Assembly: GCF_014212055.1 (NCBI RefSeq)
Contig: NZ_JACJVO010000034.1
Coordinates: forward strand, 1-64,000
Direction of reading: 5' to 3'
DNA length: 64,000 nucleotides
Origin: Cohnella zeiphila
Lineage (GTDB): Bacteria > Bacillota > Bacilli > Paenibacillales > Paenibacillaceae
The notes beneath the pieces are model-generated. The model was not told the DNA's origin. It did not search any database and worked only from the letters and a program-made list of their open reading frames with translations. This document shows positions 17,376 to 26,771 of the stretch, one piece after another (the stretch's first letter is position 1; each line of letters begins with the position of its first letter). A program made the position numbers and the translations under genes.

Positions 17376-17417
17376 GAAGAGGCTTGCTTAGAGGGATTCC
17401 TCTTGGCAAGCCTCTTC
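17376..17417. terminator. hairpin between convergent genes (no T-tract)
   Basis: GAAGAGGCTTGC (17376-17387) pairs perfectly with 17406-17417, with an inner AGAGG/CCTCT stem. It overlaps the last codons of the convergent minus-strand gene. Without a T-run its terminator role is uncertain. Confidence 0.4.
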
Positions 17418-17991
17418 CCGCCAGCGGGCCGCGAACGCGCGGAGATCTTCCGTAAAATTTGGCGTTAAATTGGGACGCCTGCGAACGGCCAGCGGGTGGT
17501 ACGTGAAGCGAATCGGAATTCCTTCGAATTCTTGCCAGGCTCCCCGCAGCTCCTTCACGCCGGCCTCCGCTTCGGGAAGCAGCGCCTCCGCCACGACGTT
17601 TCCGAAGCCCATGAGCAACATTGGCTTTTTTTGCCGCAGCTGATCTTGCAGGTGCGTCAGGCAGGCCGCTCTCGCCGCAGGCTTGTCGTAAGCGCGGACC
17701 GGTCTTCTTTTCAGCAAAATAGGTGACATAGACGGAATCCGCCGGCAACCCCGCTTCCCGCATGCCCCGTTGAAGCGTCTCGCGCGTTCCGCATACGTAC
17801 TCGCGTCCTTCCCGATCCTCCCGGGCGCCGGGATTGTCCAGAATCATCATGATCCGCGCACGCGGATTGCCTTCTCCCCAGACCATCCGCGTTCCTTGCC
17901 CGCATAGTCCGCAGCGGTCGCACGGCCGCGCGCTCGGCGGCGGCGCTTCTTCCGGCAAGACGATCGATTGCCCATTCGCCGACTGCTCCAA
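17388..17991 (-). pseudogene. uracil-DNA glycosylase-superfamily gene with frameshift
   Basis: Two overlapping minus-strand frames together encode one protein of about 200 residues. Frame one carries the cysteine cluster CDRCGLC (an iron-sulfur ligand set), then IMMILDNPGAREDREGREYV, and runs to VYVTYFAEKK. Frame two carries on with RAYDKPAARAACLTHLQDQL, MLLMGFGNVV and FTYHPLAVRR, the His-containing end expected of the family. The switch lies near 17700-17712 in the A-rich GAAAAGAAGACC run. The start is TTG 17991, 8 bases after AGGAGG. It may be a true pseudogene, a homopolymer sequencing error or, least likely, recoding. Confidence 0.8.
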
Positions 17992-18103
17992 GCGACGCAC
18001 CTCCTGTCCCCAGTATTCCCGAATAGGGAACGCCGTTTCCCTCTCGTGCAGAGGGATGATCCGGTGCGAAAACCGATCGCGGCCCGACCCGCCTTCCGTT
18101 ACG

Positions 18104-20026
18104 TTAAGTTCCGCCCCCGCCGCGCTCCGGCTCCTCCGTCTCCTCCGGCGTCTCCTGACGTTCGGCACGCAGCCTCACCGTTACCGTCGTTCCGGCGCCG
18201 GGTTCGGAGTCGATGGAGATCCCGTAATCGTCGCCGGCGTACAGCTTGATCCGCTCGTTGACGTTGAACAATCCATAGGAGCTTCCGCCCGACGAGCCGC
18301 CCGTCCGGTCTTCGGCCGGCGCTTCCGTCAGCAGCCGGCGCGCCAGCCGTTCTTCCATGCCGATTCCGTTGTCGGACACGGACAGGAGAAGATCGCCGCG
18401 GTCCTCCCGAACGGAGATGAGGATGGCGCCTTTCTTGTCCTTCTTCTTGCGGATCCCGTGCAGAAGCGCATTCTCGACGATGGGCTGCAGGATCAGCTTC
18501 GGCATGCGGCAGGCTTCGAGTCCGCGTTGAACGTCCAGCTTGAATTCGAACGTATTCGGGAACCGGCTCTGCTGGATTTCCAGGTACACTTCGGCGAGCT
18601 GCAGCTCGTCCTCCACGCTGACGATGTTCTTGCCTTTGTTCAGGCTGAGGCGGAAGTACTTCGCCAGGCTGTCGATCATCTGGCTGATATCCGACGCGCC
18701 CCGGCCGATCGCGATCCAATTGATCGTATCTAGCGTGTTGTAGAGAAAATGCGGGTTGATCTGCGCCTGCAGCGCCTGAAGCTGCGCTTCGCGTTCGTGA
18801 ATCTGGGCGCTGTACTTCTCTTCCACCAGCGTGCGGACCCGCAGGATCAAATTGTCGACGCTCCGTTCGAGCATATGAAAATCTCCGTTGACGGGCGGGA
18901 GATCGTTCAAGCCTTCCGTCCCTTCCTTGCGGATAACCGTGATGACCTGATTCACCCGTCGGTTCATTCCCCGAACGATAATGGCCAGCAGCACGAAAGG
19001 CAGCACGAGGAACAAAGCGACGTATTCAAGAAGCGAGGTCCATTCCGAGCGCTGCGTCTGCTTGACCGCCCGGTGCGAGAGCTGGGATTCGGTTCCTTGC
19101 GCCACCAGCTTCCAGCCGTTGGCCGGCAGCGTCGTGAACATCACGTCGTGAACTTCTCCTCCGAGCTTGATCGCTCGGCTTCCCTCGCTTCCCAGCCGAA
19201 GCATATCAAGGATGGCCGAATCGGCCTCCGTGCCGATCTTCGTCCGGTCGGGATGGTATACGATCTTTCCTTCGGAATCCACGAGATAGACCTGCGTTCC
19301 CGGCGCGAACTGCAGCGTCGAGAAAATGTCCGACAGGAGCTTCTCCTGCACGTCGATCATCAGCACGCCGGACACCTTCTCGTAGTCGTCCGGGTCCCGG
19401 AGCATTCGGGCGGCGGAGAAGATGTTCATGTCCCCCGCGTCCAGATACGTCTCCCGATAATCGCCGGTCCACACGATGCCGCCGCCCGCATCGATGATCG
19501 CGTTGTACCAGGGCCTGCTTTTGAGGCTGTCCAGCGAGAAAAAGTTGATCTTCTCCTCCGCGTAAATCTTCGAGCGGTCGACGAACAGCCGCACGCGGAA
19601 CACATCGGAGTTGGTCTGTACGGTCGTGACGAGATAGCGCAAGTCCTTAATGACCTGCAGTTGAACGGCGATCGACTTGTCATCGGCCCCGACGGAAAGA
19701 TAATCGTGCAGATTCGCGTTCATGAAAGCGGCGTCGCTGATGTCCTCGATGTGCTCCAGCCGGTAAGAGAGGTTGCTGCCCGCCTGCTTCAGCGCCTGCT
19801 GCATCGTCCGGATCACTTCGCTCTTCAGAATCGAAGCGGAACGCTCGTAGTAACCGTATAGGAACAGCGCGGCCGGAACGACGATCAGCAGCAGGTACGC
19901 GAGCAGCCATTGCCTCGGAATCGAGAAGCGCCGGACGATGCGGAGAACGGCACCAAGGCCGCCCCCTGCGCTTCCGCCCGATGCGGCCGCCGGCGAACGG
20001 TTCAAGGATGCGGCTGCCTTACGCAT
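18104..20026 (-). CDS. sensor histidine kinase, YesM-type
   Basis: A protein of 640 residues. A membrane helix (about 38-57) precedes an extracytoplasmic Cache-like sensor of roughly 260 residues. A second helix (about 325-347), HAMP, the His_kinase box QAQINPHFLYNTLDTINW and an HATPase domain follow, the last with ILQPIVENALLHGI, DNGIGM and YGLFNVNERI. This is the YesM class, which pairs with AraC-type regulators to control sugar-uptake operons. Its start overlaps the regulator stop by 8 bp. Context suggests it senses the substrate of the ABC system just upstream. Confidence 0.93.
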   Translation of the reverse strand: MRKAAASLNRSPAAASGGSAGGGLGAVLRIVRRFSIPRQWLLAYLLLIVVPAALFLYGYYERSASILKSEVIRTMQQALKQAGSNLSYRLEHIEDISDAAFMNANLHDYLSVGADDKSIAVQLQVIKDLRYLVTTVQTNSDVFRVRLFVDRSKIYAEEKINFFSLDSLKSRPWYNAIIDAGGGIVWTGDYRETYLDAGDMNIFSAARMLRDPDDYEKVSGVLMIDVQEKLLSDIFSTLQFAPGTQVYLVDSEGKIVYHPDRTKIGTEADSAILDMLRLGSEGSRAIKLGGEVHDVMFTTLPANGWKLVAQGTESQLSHRAVKQTQRSEWTSLLEYVALFLVLPFVLLAIIVRGMNRRVNQVITVIRKEGTEGLNDLPPVNGDFHMLERSVDNLILRVRTLVEEKYSAQIHEREAQLQALQAQINPHFLYNTLDTINWIAIGRGASDISQMIDSLAKYFRLSLNKGKNIVSVEDELQLAEVYLEIQQSRFPNTFEFKLDVQRGLEACRMPKLILQPIVENALLHGIRKKKDKKGAILISVREDRGDLLLSVSDNGIGMEERLARRLLTEAPAEDRTGGSSGGSSYGLFNVNERIKLYAGDDYGISIDSEPGAGTTVTVRLRAERQETPEETEEPERGGGGT

Positions 20027-21653
20027 GGTCCTGCCGATAGGCGCTCGGCGTCACTCCCGTCGCCTTCTTGAACAGCTTGGTGAAGTAGCTCGGGTCCGTG
20101 TATCCGATTGCGTAGCAGATATCGTAAAATTTGTACTTCGGATCGCGCAGCAGCTCCTTCGCTTTCTCCACTCGGACTTGCGTCAAGTATTCGCCTACGG
20201 TCTGCCCGGTCTCCTGCTTGAAAAGCAAGCTGACGTAGGTGGGCGTCAGGTAAACCTCCTTCGCGATCTCGGCCACGGTCAGCCCTCCGTCCGCGTACTT
20301 CGCCTCAATGACGGCGCGCACCCGCTCGACCAGATTGGCCACCTTGCCCGTCCGCTTGTCGCGAATCCGCTCGCACACCTCCGTCAGGTGCGCCTCGATC
20401 AAGAATCTCATCTCGCCCAGCGTCTCCTGCTCGAACAGCTTCTCCCACAGCCGGGACTCCGCCGCCTCCAGCTCCGGAGACTGCGCGTTCAATTCCAGCA
20501 GGAGCTGACCGACCGCCAGAACGATCTGCAAGATGACGTTCCGTCCGTACTTCAAGCCGTCCCGCCGGTTGCGGGCCAGATCCGCGAAGATCGCGTCCAG
20601 AACTTCGCGAAGCCGGAATTCGTCGGCGGCCTTCAGGGCAGCGATCAGCTGCTCGTTCTGCGAGAGATCGTACTTGCTCCATCCCCCGTCCTCCGCTGCG
20701 GATGTCTCCAGGCTGTCCATCGTGATGATGCGGTTTTTGCCCAAGTACCACTTGTGGTCGGCCGCTTCGCCGGCCTGCTTGTAAGAGCGGGGCAGCTCGG
20801 ACAGAGAGGAACGGTCGCCGATCCCGATGGTGACGCCGATCTTCAGCCAGCGTTCCAGATTGTCGCGGATGTCGCCGGCAAGCGCGATCAGCGCCTCGGA
20901 AGCTTCCGGCACGCTTCCCCCCGACGGACTTATCCGCAATAGACCGACGAATTCGCCGGTGCGGCGCTCGAAGACATAACCGCCCAGATGACGGTCGATC
21001 AGCTCCTGGCAGACGTTGAGTACCGAATACCAGAGCAGCTGGCGGTCTCCCTCCGAGCGGCTGCCCGTCACTTCCGCCAGATCGTCAACCGCGATGACGA
21101 TCGCCCAATAAGCGGCATCTTCCGGCAGATCCAGCCCGAGAAATTCGATCCGCTCGCGCAAATCCGCCTTCGGGACGCCGCTGTCGACCAGCGACAGCAG
21201 GAACTTCTCCCGGAGCAGCGGCATGCCTTCCTTCAGCTTCACCTGCATCTCCTGCCGAAGCCGGCGTTCCGCCCGCTCCGCGTCCAGATCCGCCACGACG
21301 CGCTTGATGACCGCGCCGAGCTCCTGCAGGTTGACCGGCTTGAAGATGTAGTCGACGGCGCTTACCTTCAAGGCGGACTTCAAATAATCGGCATCGTCGT
21401 GACCGCTTACGAAAATGATTTTGGCTCCCGGATATCGGGCGGATACCCGGCGCGACAGCTCGATTCCGTCCAGGTTCGGCATGCGCACGTCGGTCAGGAT
21501 CAGGTCGGGCGGCTGCTTCTCGATCATCTCGAGCGCCACGTCTCCGTCGTCCGCCTCCCCCATCACTTCGATGTCGAAGGAAGCCCAGTCGAAATAAGAC
21601 TGCAGCCCGAATCTTACTGTCGGCTCATCGTCCACGATCATCAGTTTGTACAT
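20019..21653 (-). CDS. response regulator with AraC-type DNA-binding domain, YesN-type
   Basis: A protein of 544 residues. The receiver domain is at 1-120 (MIVDDEPTVRFGL, phospho-acceptor Asp in ILTDVRMPNLDG, Lys in YIFKPVNL), followed by a middle domain of about 290 residues. The C-terminal AraC double helix-turn-helix reads EIAKEVYLTPTYVSLLFKQE and ICYAIGYTDPSYFTKLFKK. The start is ATG 21653 with GGGAGGA ahead; 11 codons upstream are non-coding in style. It forms a pair with the kinase at 18104 and probably activates the sugar ABC genes at 21830-25322. Confidence 0.94.
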   Translation of the reverse strand: MYKLMIVDDEPTVRFGLQSYFDWASFDIEVMGEADDGDVALEMIEKQPPDLILTDVRMPNLDGIELSRRVSARYPGAKIIFVSGHDDADYLKSALKVSAVDYIFKPVNLQELGAVIKRVVADLDAERAERRLRQEMQVKLKEGMPLLREKFLLSLVDSGVPKADLRERIEFLGLDLPEDAAYWAIVIAVDDLAEVTGSRSEGDRQLLWYSVLNVCQELIDRHLGGYVFERRTGEFVGLLRISPSGGSVPEASEALIALAGDIRDNLERWLKIGVTIGIGDRSSLSELPRSYKQAGEAADHKWYLGKNRIITMDSLETSAAEDGGWSKYDLSQNEQLIAALKAADEFRLREVLDAIFADLARNRRDGLKYGRNVILQIVLAVGQLLLELNAQSPELEAAESRLWEKLFEQETLGEMRFLIEAHLTEVCERIRDKRTGKVANLVERVRAVIEAKYADGGLTVAEIAKEVYLTPTYVSLLFKQETGQTVGEYLTQVRVEKAKELLRDPKYKFYDICYAIGYTDPSYFTKLFKKATGVTPSAYRQDHA

Positions 21654-21790
21654 CGTCCGATCCTCCCTCCTCGTCCCGTGCGGCATGTTCCTCCCGCTTC
21701 AAAGCCCGTTCGCCGGCCCTTCGACCACCTTGATATTCCGATATTTTTCGCCCTTTGTCCATTGGAATGTTCTGCGTCGAATGCAAGGAA

Positions 21791-21821
21791 GCGGCAGGCC
21801 CGTAAAACGGGCCGCCGCCGC
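21791..21821. terminator. hairpin after the sugar-binding lipoprotein gene
   Basis: GCGGC-A-GGCCCG pairs with CGGGCC-GCC-GCCGC around TAAAA, 9 bp past the lipoprotein stop codon. The minus-strand tail is only moderately T-rich, so it may partly terminate and leave low expression of the two regulatory genes downstream. Confidence 0.55.
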
Positions 21822-21829
21822 TTTCTTCA

Positions 21830-23392
21830 TTATTTTTTCGTCGTAGCGTACCAATCGTTGATTTCCTTCGCGCTTGCTTCTTCTCCGGCCGCTTTGTACT
21901 TGGCTTGGAAAGCTTCCAGGCCGGACATCTGCTCGGCTCCCGCGATAAGCTTCACGGTATAATCGCCTACCATCGTCTCCAGCTGTTGATTGTACTTGGA
22001 GTAATTCGGCATGTACGGCGCCAGACCCAACGGATTCGAGATCTTCACGTCGTCCGGCTGCTTGTTGTTCAGGATGTCGAACTGCTCGAACATGACCGGG
22101 TCCTTATGAACGCGCGCTTGCCAGTACTGCGGGTAGTTCGCTTCGTCCGTTCCCGACATGTAGTTGTTCGCCAGGTTGCGCTCGTCGTTGAAGATCGGCA
22201 GGATCGGCAGATAGGCCCCGTTCTCGACCGTATAATGCTTGCCTTCTTCCCCGATGGCCAGCTCCTTGAACGTCTCCGGTTCCAGGGTGGCGTTGATCCA
22301 CTTGATCGCGTCCTCCGGATGCTTGGAGGCCTTCGGGATGAAGGTCAGCCGGTCGAAGCCGGCGTTCCCCGAGAAGCCCGCCTCGCCGTTCGGCCCCTTC
22401 AGCGCGCCGATATATTCGAACTTGGCGTTCGGATCGGTTTTCTTCAATGCGTCGTTGACGGACGGAATATCGGCCCAGTGGATAATCATCGCGCCGGCTT
22501 TCCCGCTCGTGAACTTCTCCTTGGTCGTGGCGCCCTTGTTGACGACGAATTGATTGTCCAGCAGGCCTTCCTTGTACAGGTCGGACATATAGGCGACATA
22601 GTCCTTATAGGACGGGTCAAGCACCCGAGGAACCAGTTGTCCGTCCACGTCGTTCCAAGCGTTCGGCATTCCGAACGCGCCTACGATGTCGTCGAGGAAA
22701 GCCGTGTCTCCGTTCACCGTCAGCGGAACGTCCTGGTCCCCGTGGCCGCCCGGATCCTTGTCCTTGAACGCCTTCAGCACGGCTTTCAACTCATCCGTCG
22801 TCGTCGGCATCTGCATGCCGACCTTCTCCAGCCAGTCCGTGCGGATCAGAATGCTGGTGCCGACCTTGTACGTCAGCGTAGACGGAAGCGCATACAGTTT
22901 GCCGCCGATCTTCAGCGCGTCCAGCGATTGCTGCGAGATCGCCTGCTTGATATTCGGTCCGTACTGGTCGATCAGCGGGGTCAGATCCGTCAGCGCGCCT
23001 TTTTGCGCATAGTCCGAGTACAGCGCCATGTCGGCACCGTATTGAACGGTGTCGTACGCTTCCCCCGAAGCCATCAGAAGATTGAGCTTATCGGCCGCCT
23101 TGTCCTGCGGAAGCATGTCGTACTGCACTTTGTAACCCGTCTTGTCCTCCAGAAATTTCGCCACCGGATACGTATTCGGATCCTGATCCTGCCAAAGCTG
23201 GAGTCGCTTCAAGGTCGGCTTGTTCGCGTCGGAAGACGCCGGGGCGGACGCCGATGCCGAACCCGAAGCTCCGGCGGAGGCGCTGCCGGAAGCGTTCCCG
23301 TTATCGTTGCCGTTCGAGCCGCAGGCCGCCAGAGCGATGGCGAACAGCGAGGCGGCCGCCGTCACCTGGAGCGCTTTCACACTTTTTCTCAT
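21830..23392 (-). CDS. extracellular sugar-binding lipoprotein of ABC transporter
   Basis: A protein of 520 residues. A lipoprotein signal peptide ends in LAAC (Cys24), followed by a Gly/Ser/Asn/Ala-rich linker (25-55) and a family-1-type solute-binding fold. It is of the LplA type, found next to LplB/LplC permeases for complex oligosaccharides. YNPQYWQ-like aromatic regions near the C-terminus fit sugar binding. TAGGAGGG precedes the ATG. No ATPase gene is in the operon, as is usual when a shared MsmX-type ATPase energises several sugar importers. Confidence 0.93.
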   Translation of the reverse strand: MRKSVKALQVTAAASLFAIALAACGSNGNDNGNASGSASAGASGSASASAPASSDANKPTLKRLQLWQDQDPNTYPVAKFLEDKTGYKVQYDMLPQDKAADKLNLLMASGEAYDTVQYGADMALYSDYAQKGALTDLTPLIDQYGPNIKQAISQQSLDALKIGGKLYALPSTLTYKVGTSILIRTDWLEKVGMQMPTTTDELKAVLKAFKDKDPGGHGDQDVPLTVNGDTAFLDDIVGAFGMPNAWNDVDGQLVPRVLDPSYKDYVAYMSDLYKEGLLDNQFVVNKGATTKEKFTSGKAGAMIIHWADIPSVNDALKKTDPNAKFEYIGALKGPNGEAGFSGNAGFDRLTFIPKASKHPEDAIKWINATLEPETFKELAIGEEGKHYTVENGAYLPILPIFNDERNLANNYMSGTDEANYPQYWQARVHKDPVMFEQFDILNNKQPDDVKISNPLGLAPYMPNYSKYNQQLETMVGDYTVKLIAGAEQMSGLEAFQAKYKAAGEEASAKEINDWYATTKK

Positions 23393-23468
23393 TGCTTGAC
23401 CCTCCTAAGAAGTATTATATATCATTAACCTCCCGGGCTAACCCGGAAGAATTAATGCTGCGCCGGGC

Positions 23469-24341
23469 TTACCCTTTGACCGAGCCGATGAGCACGCCTT
23501 TGATAAAGTACTTTTGCAGAAAAGGGTAGACGAGCAGGATCGGAATGGTGGACGCGATCACCGTCGCCGCCCGGACGCCTTCCGCCGGAACGTTCATCAG
23601 GTCGTCGGCGCTTTGGTTCAGCGAGGACGTGTCGGCGTTCATGACGATGTCCTGCAGGTACAATTGCAGCGGCTTGAGCGAGGTGCTGTTGATGTAGATC
23701 ATCGGGTTGAAGTAGTCGTTCCAGTAATAAACCGCATAGAACAGTCCGATCGTCGCCAGCACCGGTCCGCTGAGCGGCAGAACGATGCGGAACAGGATCG
23801 TGTAATTCCGCGCGCCTTCCAGCTTCGCGGATTCCTCCAGGCTGACCGGAAGAGATTCAAAGTAGCTTTTGATGACCAACATGTTGAAGACGCTGACCAG
23901 CACCGGAAGGATGAGCGCTCCGAGGTTGTCGATCAGGTGGAGCTGCCGGATGAGCAGGTAGTTCGGAATGATGCCTCCGTTGAACATCATCGTGAAAATA
24001 AACAGCACGATCAGAACGCCCATGCCGGGAAGCTCCCGCTTCGACAGGGGGTAAGCCGTCATGGCCGTCACGAGCAAAGACCCCAGCGTACCGATAACGG
24101 TGACGAGCCCCGAAATATACAACGAGTGCAGGAATTGATGATTGGTCACGACGTAGCGCATCGTATCGAGCTGGAAGCCGATCGGGTAGATCCCGACCTT
24201 CCCGGATACGATCGCCCATTCCTGGCTGACCGACTTGGACAGCACGTTGGCGAAAGGAAGCAGCGTCATAAGCCCCATGCATACCAGAACGACGTAGATG
24301 AACGTATCGAGCGCGCGGTCTCCGATTGTTTTACTGCGCAT
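23469..24341 (-). CDS. carbohydrate ABC transporter permease, LplC-type
   Basis: A protein of 290 residues with six predicted membrane helices. The cytoplasmic EAA loop, EESAKLEGARNYTILFRIVL, docks the ATPase. It ends with the typical PFLQKYFIKGVLIGSVKG. It is the inner-membrane partner of the permease at 24357, which ends 15 bp upstream, and of the lipoprotein downstream. Its ATG follows AAGGGGC. Confidence 0.94.
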   Translation of the reverse strand: MRSKTIGDRALDTFIYVVLVCMGLMTLLPFANVLSKSVSQEWAIVSGKVGIYPIGFQLDTMRYVVTNHQFLHSLYISGLVTVIGTLGSLLVTAMTAYPLSKRELPGMGVLIVLFIFTMMFNGGIIPNYLLIRQLHLIDNLGALILPVLVSVFNMLVIKSYFESLPVSLEESAKLEGARNYTILFRIVLPLSGPVLATIGLFYAVYYWNDYFNPMIYINSTSLKPLQLYLQDIVMNADTSSLNQSADDLMNVPAEGVRAATVIASTIPILLVYPFLQKYFIKGVLIGSVKG

Positions 24342-24356
24342 CGCTTTTTCAGCCCC

Positions 24357-25322
24357 TTACCAAATGCTGCGTTGAAGGAATTTGCGGCTCAGCATGTTGC
24401 CCATGACGATCAGCAGGAAGCCGACCGCGGAATTGAACAGCCCGACCGCCGTGCTGAAGCTGTAGTCCTGCTGGCCCAGCCCCATACGGTAAACGTACGT
24501 TCCGATGACGTCGCCGCTTTTGTAGACGAGCGGGTTGTACATCGTCAGGATTTGCTCCGTCCCGGCCTCCAGCAGGCTGCCGATCCGCAGGATGAACATA
24601 AGCACGATCGTGGCCATGATGCCGGGAAGCGTAATCGAGATCATCTGCCGGATGCGGCCCGCGCCGTCAATGGCCGCCGCCTCGTACTGCTCCTGGTCGA
24701 TGCCCGCCACGGCAGCGATGAAGACGATGGCGTTCCAGCCGATCTCCTTCCAGCCGGCCGTGAAGACAACCACGCTGCGGAAAAAGTGATTGTCGGTCAG
24801 GAACGAAACCGGATGCCCGCCGAACGCCTGGATCATTTCGTTGACCAAGCCGCCCGTCGGCGAGAGGATGGTTACGAACAGGCCCGAGATAATGACCCAC
24901 GACAGAAAGTGCGGCAAGTAAATGATCGTCTGGATCGTTCGCTTGAAGAACATTTTGCGGACTTCGTTCAGCAGCAGAGCGATCACGATCGGAATCGGGA
25001 ACAGAAGGACGATCTTGTACAGACTGATCAGCAGGGTGTTGACCAGCACCTGGATGAAGTCGCCCGAGTGGATCAGCTTCTGGAACTGGTCCATGCCGAC
25101 CCATTCGCTGCCCGAGATGCCGGAGAAAATATTGAAGTCCTGGAAAGCGATCACAACGCCGTACATCGGCGTGTATTTAAACAGCAGCAGGAAGACGATC
25201 CCCGGAAGCAGTAGCAAATACATATCGAGATTGCCGCGGAATAGCCGCCATCGGCGCCCTCCGCGCTTCGTCAAAGCTGCCGGTCCCCTGGCGATCGCGG
25301 TGCCGGTCTTGCTCAACTTCAT
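24357..25322 (-). CDS. carbohydrate ABC transporter permease, LplB-type
   Basis: A protein of 321 residues with six membrane helices and the LplB signatures: KYTPMYGVVIAFQDFNIF after helix 1, TIIYLPHFLSWVIISGL, and the EAA loop EQYEAAAIDGAGRIRQMISI. It heads the operon permease-permease-lipoprotein-regulator-kinase. The start is ambiguous: ATG 25322 is listed, but TTG 25316 is better spaced from GAAGAAGG. The upstream gap to 25731 holds repeat locus 3. Confidence 0.94.
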   Translation of the reverse strand: MKLSKTGTAIARGPAALTKRGGRRWRLFRGNLDMYLLLLPGIVFLLLFKYTPMYGVVIAFQDFNIFSGISGSEWVGMDQFQKLIHSGDFIQVLVNTLLISLYKIVLLFPIPIVIALLLNEVRKMFFKRTIQTIIYLPHFLSWVIISGLFVTILSPTGGLVNEMIQAFGGHPVSFLTDNHFFRSVVVFTAGWKEIGWNAIVFIAAVAGIDQEQYEAAAIDGAGRIRQMISITLPGIMATIVLMFILRIGSLLEAGTEQILTMYNPLVYKSGDVIGTYVYRMGLGQQDYSFSTAVGLFNSAVGFLLIVMGNMLSRKFLQRSIW

Positions 25323-25425
25323 CACCTTCTTCGCTTCGTCGTGATCTTATTGTAAAGAACCGTTCGAAGCCTCAGTAGAAGGCAATTCCTTAATTTCTGG
25401 TTCAATCCTATAGAAATGGCGCAGT

Positions 25426-25612
25426 CAAAACGGTAAAAATACAGTTTTTAAAGTCTTCACGGAAAACCATCCCTTTCAAAACTGCAAAAATGCAGGTTTT
25501 TTCCGAGAAATGCGTTGTTTTGGCTGTTGCGGGGCACAAAGCCTGCACTTTTGCAGGAAAAGGGGCAATCAGCGGCTATTCCCTCTTAAAAGCCTGCGCT
25601 TTTTCAGTTTTG
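25426..25612. repeat. four-unit inverted intergenic repeat, locus 3
   Basis: The 405-bp divergent gap 25326-25730 contains four units with consensus CAAAACTGCAAAAATGCAGG followed by TTTTAAG. Two are direct (25426-25453 and 25477-25504, 51 bp apart) and two inverted (about 25535-25565 and 25585-25612, about 50 bp apart). Each unit is itself close to a palindrome (CTGCA-N4-TGCAG). The layout matches the loci at 4.4 and 12.8 kb although the unit sequence differs. Outside it the gap shows only TATAAT at 25687-25692 for the plus-strand gene. Confidence 0.65.
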
Positions 25613-25730
25613 GCGCATGAAGGCTCCCCGTTCGCGGTACAAGGCCAAACGAAAAAGGCCCTTCTAAGGACCTCGACAAGTCGTGGTATAATGGGCAGAC
25701 CTTCAGTCGATGTGAAAGGAGACGGTGCGG

Positions 25731-26771
25731 ATGATCCGTGTCGGGGATGCGAGAAAAGCGGCGGCCGCGTGGGTGGCGGAGCATGAAGGCAGGGTGGAAG
25801 GATTCGAGGGGGCCTATATCAGCGGATCGACGGTCGGGATGCCGGACGACGCGATGCTTGCGCCCGCGTCCGATGTCGACATCGTCGTCGTTCTCTCAGG
25901 GCCCGAACCTCCGGTCAGGCTTGGGAAATTCCGCTATCGCGACGCGCTGCTTGAAGTGACGTATCTCTCCTGGAGCCAACTTTCCTCGCCCGAGAAGGTT
26001 CTGTCCTCTTATTATCTGGCGGGCGGCTTCCGAACGGATACGATCCTCGCGGATCCTTCCGGCCGGCTCCGGGAGCTTCAAGCCGAGGTGTCTCCGCACT
26101 TCGCGGAGCCTGCTTGGGTGCGCCGCCGCCTGGAGAACGTCCGGCAGCGAATCGAAGACGGCCTGCGTTCTCTCGATCCGTCCGCCCCTTGGCACGGTCA
26201 GGTCATGGGTTGGCTGTTCCCGACCGGAGTCACCGCTCATCTTCCGCTCGTCGCCGCGCTGCGCAACCCGACCGTTCGGCTGCGCTACGTCGCCGCGAAG
26301 GACGTTCTCCGCGAGTATGGCCGCGAGGACTTGTACCCGGAGCTGCTCGGCCGGCTCGGCTGCGCCGATCTGTCCCCGCAGCGCGTCGAGGCCCATGTCG
26401 ACGGGCTCGCCCGAACGTTCGACGCCGCGGCGGCCGCCGCCAAGACGCCGTTCTTCTTCAGCAGCGACATTACGGCGGCAGCGCGTCCGATCGCCATTGA
26501 CGGAAGCCGAGAGCTGATCCGGGCCGGCCTCCATCGCGAGGCGATGTTCTGGATCGTCGCCACCTTCGCCCGCTGCCATTACCTTCTCGCGGCAGACGCT
26601 CCCGAGCTTGAAGCGTCATTGGCCCCGGCTTTTCGCGCGGCGGTCGCCGATCTCGGCATCGCTTCCTCCGGCGACATGGCCCGGCGAGCTCAGGATACGC
26701 TGAGCTTTCTGCCCAAGCTATGGTCCGCCGCGGAAGAGATCGCCGCCGCCAATCCGTTCCCTACGCAATAA
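25731..26771 (+). CDS. nucleotidyltransferase-fold protein
   Basis: A protein of 346 residues. The N-terminal third has the polymerase-beta nucleotidyltransferase pattern: Gly-Ser in YISGSTVGMPDD and the Asp-x-Asp metal site in ASDVDIVVVLSG. A helical C-terminal region of about 200 residues follows, as in aminoglycoside nucleotidyltransferases and related proteins. The substrate (antibiotic, nucleotide or protein) cannot be decided. AAAGGAGA precedes ATG 25731, and a TATAAT is at 25687-25692. Its last 11 bp overlap the convergent VanZ-RDD gene. No toxin partner is adjacent. Confidence 0.7.
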   Translation: MIRVGDARKAAAAWVAEHEGRVEGFEGAYISGSTVGMPDDAMLAPASDVDIVVVLSGPEPPVRLGKFRYRDALLEVTYLSWSQLSSPEKVLSSYYLAGGFRTDTILADPSGRLRELQAEVSPHFAEPAWVRRRLENVRQRIEDGLRSLDPSAPWHGQVMGWLFPTGVTAHLPLVAALRNPTVRLRYVAAKDVLREYGREDLYPELLGRLGCADLSPQRVEAHVDGLARTFDAAAAAAKTPFFFSSDITAAARPIAIDGSRELIRAGLHREAMFWIVATFARCHYLLAADAPELEASLAPAFRAAVADLGIASSGDMARRAQDTLSFLPKLWSAAEEIAAANPFPTQ

